From Symbiobacterium terraclitae (GTDB lineage Bacteria; Bacillota; Sulfobacillia; Symbiobacteriales; Symbiobacteriaceae), in NCBI RefSeq assembly GCF_017874315.1, contig NZ_JAGGLG010000007.1, positions 1 through 64,000 on the forward strand: a stretch of 64,000 nt of DNA. Direction: 5' to 3'. The notes below the pieces were generated by a model that saw only the letters and a program-made list of their open reading frames with translations, was not told where the DNA came from and ran no database searches. Below, piece after piece: positions 60,521-64,000 of the stretch (the stretch's first letter is position 1; each line of letters begins with the position of its first letter). A program made the position numbers and the translations under genes.

Positions 60521-61834
60521 TCACGCCCTCCCTTCCGCAGTGCGCTCGCCGGCGCCTCCGGTCTGCTGCTCATCCAGAAACTGGACGGGCACAGGCCGCC
60601 CCCTGCGACCGCCCGGGTGGAACCGGCCCTCAGCCATGGCCCGCTCGGCCCGGGAGAGGTGCACCGTCTCGACGGTGTAGCCGCGGATGGCGCCGGCGGC
60701 CACCAGATCCGGATCGGGCTCCGCCGGGTACTCCCGGATCACCTCGTACACGGTGTTCCGCTCGGCCGGGATCCGCCCGGCCTCCCAGATCATCCGGAGC
60801 AGCTGCTGCAGCTCGGTGTACTGGGCGGTCCGCGCCCCGGCCATGTGGTAGATCTTCTCCTCCCGCACGGTGCCGTCGATGTCGTTGGCGCCGAAGTGGA
60901 GGCTTACCTGCGCGATGGCTGGCGAGCTGGCGATCCAGTAGCTCTTGATGTGCGGGAAGTTGTCCAGCATGAGCCGGCCCACGGCGATCACCCGCAGGTC
61001 GTCGTAGCCCGTGGGGCCGGGCAGGTGGCCGAGGTTGGTGTTCTCGGGGTGGAAGCGCAGGGGGATGAAGGCCTGGAAGCCGCCACTCCGGTCCTGCTGC
61101 TCCCGGAGGCGCACCAGGTGGTCCACCCGCTCCTCGGGGGTCTCCACCGTGCCGTACAGCATGGTGGCGTTGGACCTGAGCCCCAGCCGGTGCGCCGTAT
61201 CGTGGACGTGCAGCCACTCCTCCGCGGTCTCCTTGGGCTTGCAGATCGCCTCCCGCACCCGGGGGGCGAAGATCTCCGCCCCGCCGCCGGGAATCGACCC
61301 CAGCCCGGCTTCCTTGAGGGTGAGCAGCACCTGCTCCAGCGTGAGGCCCGAGATGCGGGTGAAGTGGATGAGCTCGATGGCGGTGAAGCACTTGAGGTGT
61401 GCGCCGGGGCAGGCCGCCTTCACCGCCCGCAGCATCTCGGGGTACCACTCCCAGGGCAGGTCGGGGTGCAGGCCGCCGACCATGTGCAGCTCGGTGGCCC
61501 CCTTCGCCACGGCCTCCCGGGCCTTGGCGACGATCTGTTCAATCGTGAGGGTGTAGGCTTTGGAGCTGCGCCGGCTCTGGCCGAAGGCGCAGAACTTGCA
61601 GTGGATGGCGCAGACGTTGGAGTAGTTGATGTGGGCGTTGTTGTTGAAGTAGACCCGGTCGCCCACGCGCATCCGCCGGGCCAGGTTGGCCAGCTGGCCC
61701 ACGGCGAAGAGGCTCGGGTGGGTCATCAGGGTGACGCCGTCGTCAAAGGTCAGTCGCTGGCCCGCCACCACCTTGCGGTAGATGGGGGCCAGCCGGGAAT
61801 CGAGGGTCCGTTCCAGCAGGCTGTTCCCGCCCAT
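60521..61834 (-). CDS. mqnE: Aminofutalosine synthase MqnE
   Basis: A 437-aa radical SAM enzyme. CAIHCKFCAFGQ carries the cluster; MVGGLHPDLPWEWY, GLGSIPGGGAEIF and HFGANDIDGTVREEKI are MqnE motifs. It adds the SAM adenosyl radical to 3-enolpyruvyl-benzoate. The last about 35 residues (Arg/Gly-rich) exceed the family. ATG 61834 has AAAGGAGCCGGGAC upstream. First gene of the operon. Confidence 0.94.
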   Translation of the reverse strand: MGGNSLLERTLDSRLAPIYRKVVAGQRLTFDDGVTLMTHPSLFAVGQLANLARRMRVGDRVYFNNNAHINYSNVCAIHCKFCAFGQSRRSSKAYTLTIEQIVAKAREAVAKGATELHMVGGLHPDLPWEWYPEMLRAVKAACPGAHLKCFTAIELIHFTRISGLTLEQVLLTLKEAGLGSIPGGGAEIFAPRVREAICKPKETAEEWLHVHDTAHRLGLRSNATMLYGTVETPEERVDHLVRLREQQDRSGGFQAFIPLRFHPENTNLGHLPGPTGYDDLRVIAVGRLMLDNFPHIKSYWIASSPAIAQVSLHFGANDIDGTVREEKIYHMAGARTAQYTELQQLLRMIWEAGRIPAERNTVYEVIREYPAEPDPDLVAAGAIRGYTVETVHLSRAERAMAEGRFHPGGRRGRPVPVQFLDEQQTGGAGERTAEGRA

Positions 61835-61999
61835 GTCCCGGCTCCTTTCTTCGGTCGGTACCTCCTCTACTTTAGCGGGGCGGGCCGGCCCGCAGGGGCG
61901 GATTTGGCACGATTGTCCGTTTTGTGACAGCGGTCGGCCGGTATCGCGCCGGCCGTTCCGTCATGATGGGAGGAGACGCGCACTGAGGGAGGAAGCGCC

Positions 62000-63052
62000 G
62001 TGAGCAGGCCCAGACTGCCCATTCTGACCAACCGGGCCGACACGCTGAAGTACGTGGACGGGGTGGTGCGGATCCTCGACCGGCGGCGGCTGCCGGAGGA
62101 GATCGTGTTCGTGGACTGCCGGAGCTACCGGGAGGTGGCGCAGGCCATCGTCGACATGGTGATCCAGGGGGCGCCGCCCCTGGCCTATGCGGCCGGCTAC
62201 GGCCTGGCGCTGGCCGCACGCCAGTTCCGGACCATGCCGGCCGGGGAGTACCGGAATGCCCTTGCGCAGGCGCACCGGGAGCTGCGGGACACGCGGCCCA
62301 CGGGGGCGGACATCTTCCCCCTGCTGGACCGGGCCCTGGACCTCGCCCTCTCGGCCATCGCCGAGGGGCGGGACGCCGAGGCGGCCGTCGTGGCCTTCGT
62401 CGACGCGCAGATCCGGGCGGGCGACCGCGCAGCCCGGCTGAGCGGCCGCCATGCGGCCGGACTGCTGGAGGACGGCGACCGCATCCTCACCCACTGCTTC
62501 GCCGGCGCCGCCCTGAACTACATGCTCTACTACGCCCTGGAGGCGGGGAAGCGCATCGAGCTGATCGCCACCGAGACCCGCCCCTACCTGCAGGGCGCCC
62601 GGCTGACGGCGGCCCAGGCGCGGGAGATCGGCGTGCCGGTGACGCTGGTGACGGACAACATGCCCGGCTACCTCTTCTACCGGGGGATGATCACCAAGTA
62701 CGTGACCGCGGCCGACTCGATCACGCTGGACGGCCACGTCTCCAACAAGATCGGCACCTTCCAGTACGCCGTCCTGGCCCACCACTTCGGCGTGCCCTTC
62801 ATCGTGCTGGGCTACGACGGCCCCGACCCCGACCGGGCGACGGCCGCCGACATCCCCATCGAGGAGCGGAACCCGGAGGAGGTCTTCTACTGCCGGGGGG
62901 TGCGCACCGCCGCCGAGGGGATCCGCGGCTACTACCCGGCGTTCGACATCACGCCGCCGCAGTACGTGAGCGTCATAGCGACAGAGAGGGGGCTGTTCAC
63001 GCCCTGGAACCTGCGGGACTACTTCGCGGCGCCGGAGCCTGAGGATGCGTGA
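62000..63052 (+). CDS. MtnA-like sugar-1-phosphate isomerase
   Basis: A 350-aa protein of the eIF2B/MtnA fold. VIQGAPPLAYAAGYG, ILTHCFAGAAL (catalytic Cys), TRPYLQGARLTA, TDNMPGYL (catalytic Asp) and SNKIGTFQYA are MtnA motifs. It departs from classic MtnA: the usual HCNAGAL is HCFAGAAL, and VGADRI is VTAADSI. It may isomerise 5-methylthioribose-1-P or 5-deoxyribose-1-P. GTG 62000. It is divergent from mqnE and just before an MtnP-like gene. Confidence 0.82.
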   Translation: MSRPRLPILTNRADTLKYVDGVVRILDRRRLPEEIVFVDCRSYREVAQAIVDMVIQGAPPLAYAAGYGLALAARQFRTMPAGEYRNALAQAHRELRDTRPTGADIFPLLDRALDLALSAIAEGRDAEAAVVAFVDAQIRAGDRAARLSGRHAAGLLEDGDRILTHCFAGAALNYMLYYALEAGKRIELIATETRPYLQGARLTAAQAREIGVPVTLVTDNMPGYLFYRGMITKYVTAADSITLDGHVSNKIGTFQYAVLAHHFGVPFIVLGYDGPDPDRATAADIPIEERNPEEVFYCRGVRTAAEGIRGYYPAFDITPPQYVSVIATERGLFTPWNLRDYFAAPEPEDA

Positions 63053-63067
63053 GGGGCCCGGACGGCC

Positions 63068-64000
63068 ATGCCTGGCGGGAGGATCGGTAAGGCGGTGGAG
63101 ACCGTGAGGATGGGTGGGCACTGGCAGAGCGAGTCCGTGGACACAGGCGGGCATGGGCCGGTGGAGGCCGTGAACACGGGTGGGCACGGACCGGTGGAGG
63201 CCGTGAACACGGGTGGGCACGGACCGGTGGAGGCCGTGAACACGGGCGGGCACTGGCCGGCGGAGGCCGTGAACACGGGTGGAAACGGGGCTGCGGAGGC
63301 CGTGAACACGGGCGGGCACTGGCCGGCGGAGGCCGTGAACACGGGTGGAAACGGGGCTGCGGAGGCCGTGAACACGGATGGGCACTGGCCGGCGGAGGCC
63401 GTGAACACGGGTGGGCATGGCGCGGTTAACGCCGCGGCACACGTTGACACCGTGATCATCGGCGGCACAGCGGCCTACCACCTACAGTTTGACTCGGGCT
63501 GGCTGGAACGGACGATGGAGACGCCCTACGGCCTCGCCGGCCCCTTCCGCCTCTTCGAGGTGGCGGGCCGTCCCGTGGCCTTCCTCAGCCGCCACGGGGG
63601 CGAGGGGCGCCTGGGGGTGACGCCGCCCTTCGTCAACTACCGGGCCAACGTCTGGGCCGCGCGCACCCTGGGCGCCCGGCGGATCCTGAGCTGGAACAGC
63701 GCAGGCTCGCTGGTGCGCTCCCTGCCGCCCGGGAGCCTGGCGGTGGTGTCGGACCTGATCGACTGGACCCGCCGGCGTCCCGCCAGTTTTGGGCAGGCGG
63801 TGCATCCGGATGGCGATCTCTTCGACCCGGGCCTGCGGGCGGAGCTGGTGCGGGCGGCGGCCGCCTGCGGCCACCGGGCTGCGCCGGGGGCGGTCTACGC
63901 CGCCACCGAGGGCGCACGGCTCGAGACCCGGGCCGAGATCGCCCTCCTGGCCCAGGCCGGGGCAGAGCTGGTGGGGATGACGCTGGCGCCGGAGGCCTTC
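63068..64000 (+). CDS. MtnP-like nucleoside phosphorylase with an 11-aa tandem-repeat N-terminus (partial at window end)
   Basis: The phosphorylase fold begins at about residue 129 with VIIGGTAAYHL; METPYGL, FLSRHGGEGR, PPFVNYRAN, NSAGSL and DLIDWTRRRPASF are 5'-methylthioadenosine phosphorylase motifs. Before it, ATG 63068 opens a frame without a stop through ten 33-bp units encoding VNTGGHGPVEA-type repeats. GAGGGG lies 11 nt before ATG 63068. No ribosome site is seen nearer the fold (GTG 63452). The gene runs off the window, so about 80 residues are unseen. It lies 15 bp after the MtnA-like gene. Confidence 0.75.
   Translation, partial: MPGGRIGKAVETVRMGGHWQSESVDTGGHGPVEAVNTGGHGPVEAVNTGGHGPVEAVNTGGHWPAEAVNTGGNGAAEAVNTGGHWPAEAVNTGGNGAAEAVNTDGHWPAEAVNTGGHGAVNAAAHVDTVIIGGTAAYHLQFDSGWLERTMETPYGLAGPFRLFEVAGRPVAFLSRHGGEGRLGVTPPFVNYRANVWAARTLGARRILSWNSAGSLVRSLPPGSLAVVSDLIDWTRRRPASFGQAVHPDGDLFDPGLRAELVRAAAACGHRAAPGAVYAATEGARLETRAEIALLAQAGAELVGMTLAPEAF
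63104..63433 (+). repeat. 33-bp tandem array, ten in-frame units
   Basis: Units start at 63104, 63137, 63170 and every 33 bp to 63401. The consensus begins GTGAACACGGGTGGGCAC and ends GTGGAGGCC or GCGGAGGCC. The first and last are diverged. Inner units alternate between a GGGCACTGGCCG and a GGAAACGGGGCT type, showing 66-bp duplication. There are no unique spacers. Confidence 0.9.

Noticed and set aside
58457-61927. A 1156-codon open frame on the plus strand opposite mqnA-C-E
   Set aside because: It is antisense to three well-supported genes and its translation is Gly/Arg/Pro/His-rich low complexity. Such shadows are common in GC-rich DNA with G/C third positions.

Overview
The window looks like chromosome from a high-GC Firmicute, most probably Symbiobacterium or a close relative. 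The grounds are Firmicute-type genes (LiaFSR-like three-gene system, Bacillus-type pyruvate kinase with a C-terminal phosphohistidine-like domain, AspA-type aspartase, AIM24-like protein), strong GGAGG/AAGGGGG ribosome binding sites with frequent GTG and TTG starts, strongly GC-rich third codon positions, and the futalosine menaquinone route. The species is inferred from gene content; no search was run.

Layout. 1-2.8 kb: dispersed repeats, a tandem winged-helix protein with a nuclease-like C-terminus, then an aspartate/glutamate racemase preceded by a 16-bp tandem array. 2.8-8.2 kb (minus strand): small membrane protein, membrane-anchored cytochrome c, LuxR-type response regulator / histidine kinase / LiaF-like protein, and a DUF4097-type protein, separated by 24-bp and 49-bp tandem arrays. 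8.6-11.9 kb (minus): DUF4418 protein and an FtsX-type ABC exporter. 12-20.1 kb (minus): lytic transglycosylase, coaE, a small protein, mutM, polA, then an ECF sigma / anti-sigma / SIMPL operon. 20.35-21.47 kb: tRNA-Leu, a secreted protein, a truncated matrixin and a tRNA-Leu relic. 21.6-24.9 kb: CheY-like receiver, large hybrid-input histidine kinase, small winged-helix-like protein. 25-33.7 kb: AIM24-like protein, Mrp, thioesterase, pyk, pfkA, punA, a coiled-coil protein and an RsmF-type rRNA methyltransferase. 33.8-34.6 kb: gene-free, three copies of a ~190-bp repeat related to the one at the left edge. 34.7-37.5 kb: aspA and methionine gamma-lyase. 37.8-42.2 kb: HD-GYP phosphodiesterase, an unlisted 47-aa secreted peptide, and a divergent 1126-aa STAND/TPR/BTAD regulator. 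42.3-50.3 kb: FmdB zinc ribbon, YdjM-like protein, the cysP-T-W-A sulfate importer, a CopZ-like protein behind a CsoR-like operator, an M24 peptidase and a Cof phosphatase. 50.3-58.3 kb: chemoreceptor, livF-G-M-H-J amino-acid importer, lipoprotein. 58.4-64 kb: mqnA-mqnC-mqnE, and divergently an MtnA-like isomerase and an MtnP-like phosphorylase cut by the window end.

Four threads stand out. (1) A secreted Cys-containing peptide gene sits with an HD-GYP gene and a divergent STAND/BTAD regulator, with a palindrome in the shared promoter region: a candidate peptide-signalling circuit. (2) Tandem arrays with different unit lengths (16, 24, 33, 49, ~60, ~68, ~190 bp) lie at gene boundaries; two are translated or translatable in frame. 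(3) Three genes appear to start at CTG, each behind a strong ribosome binding site and without a convincing conventional start. (4) A shared palindrome, TACGACC-N2-GGTCGTA, flanks the LiaFSR-like cluster and is a plausible target of its response regulator.
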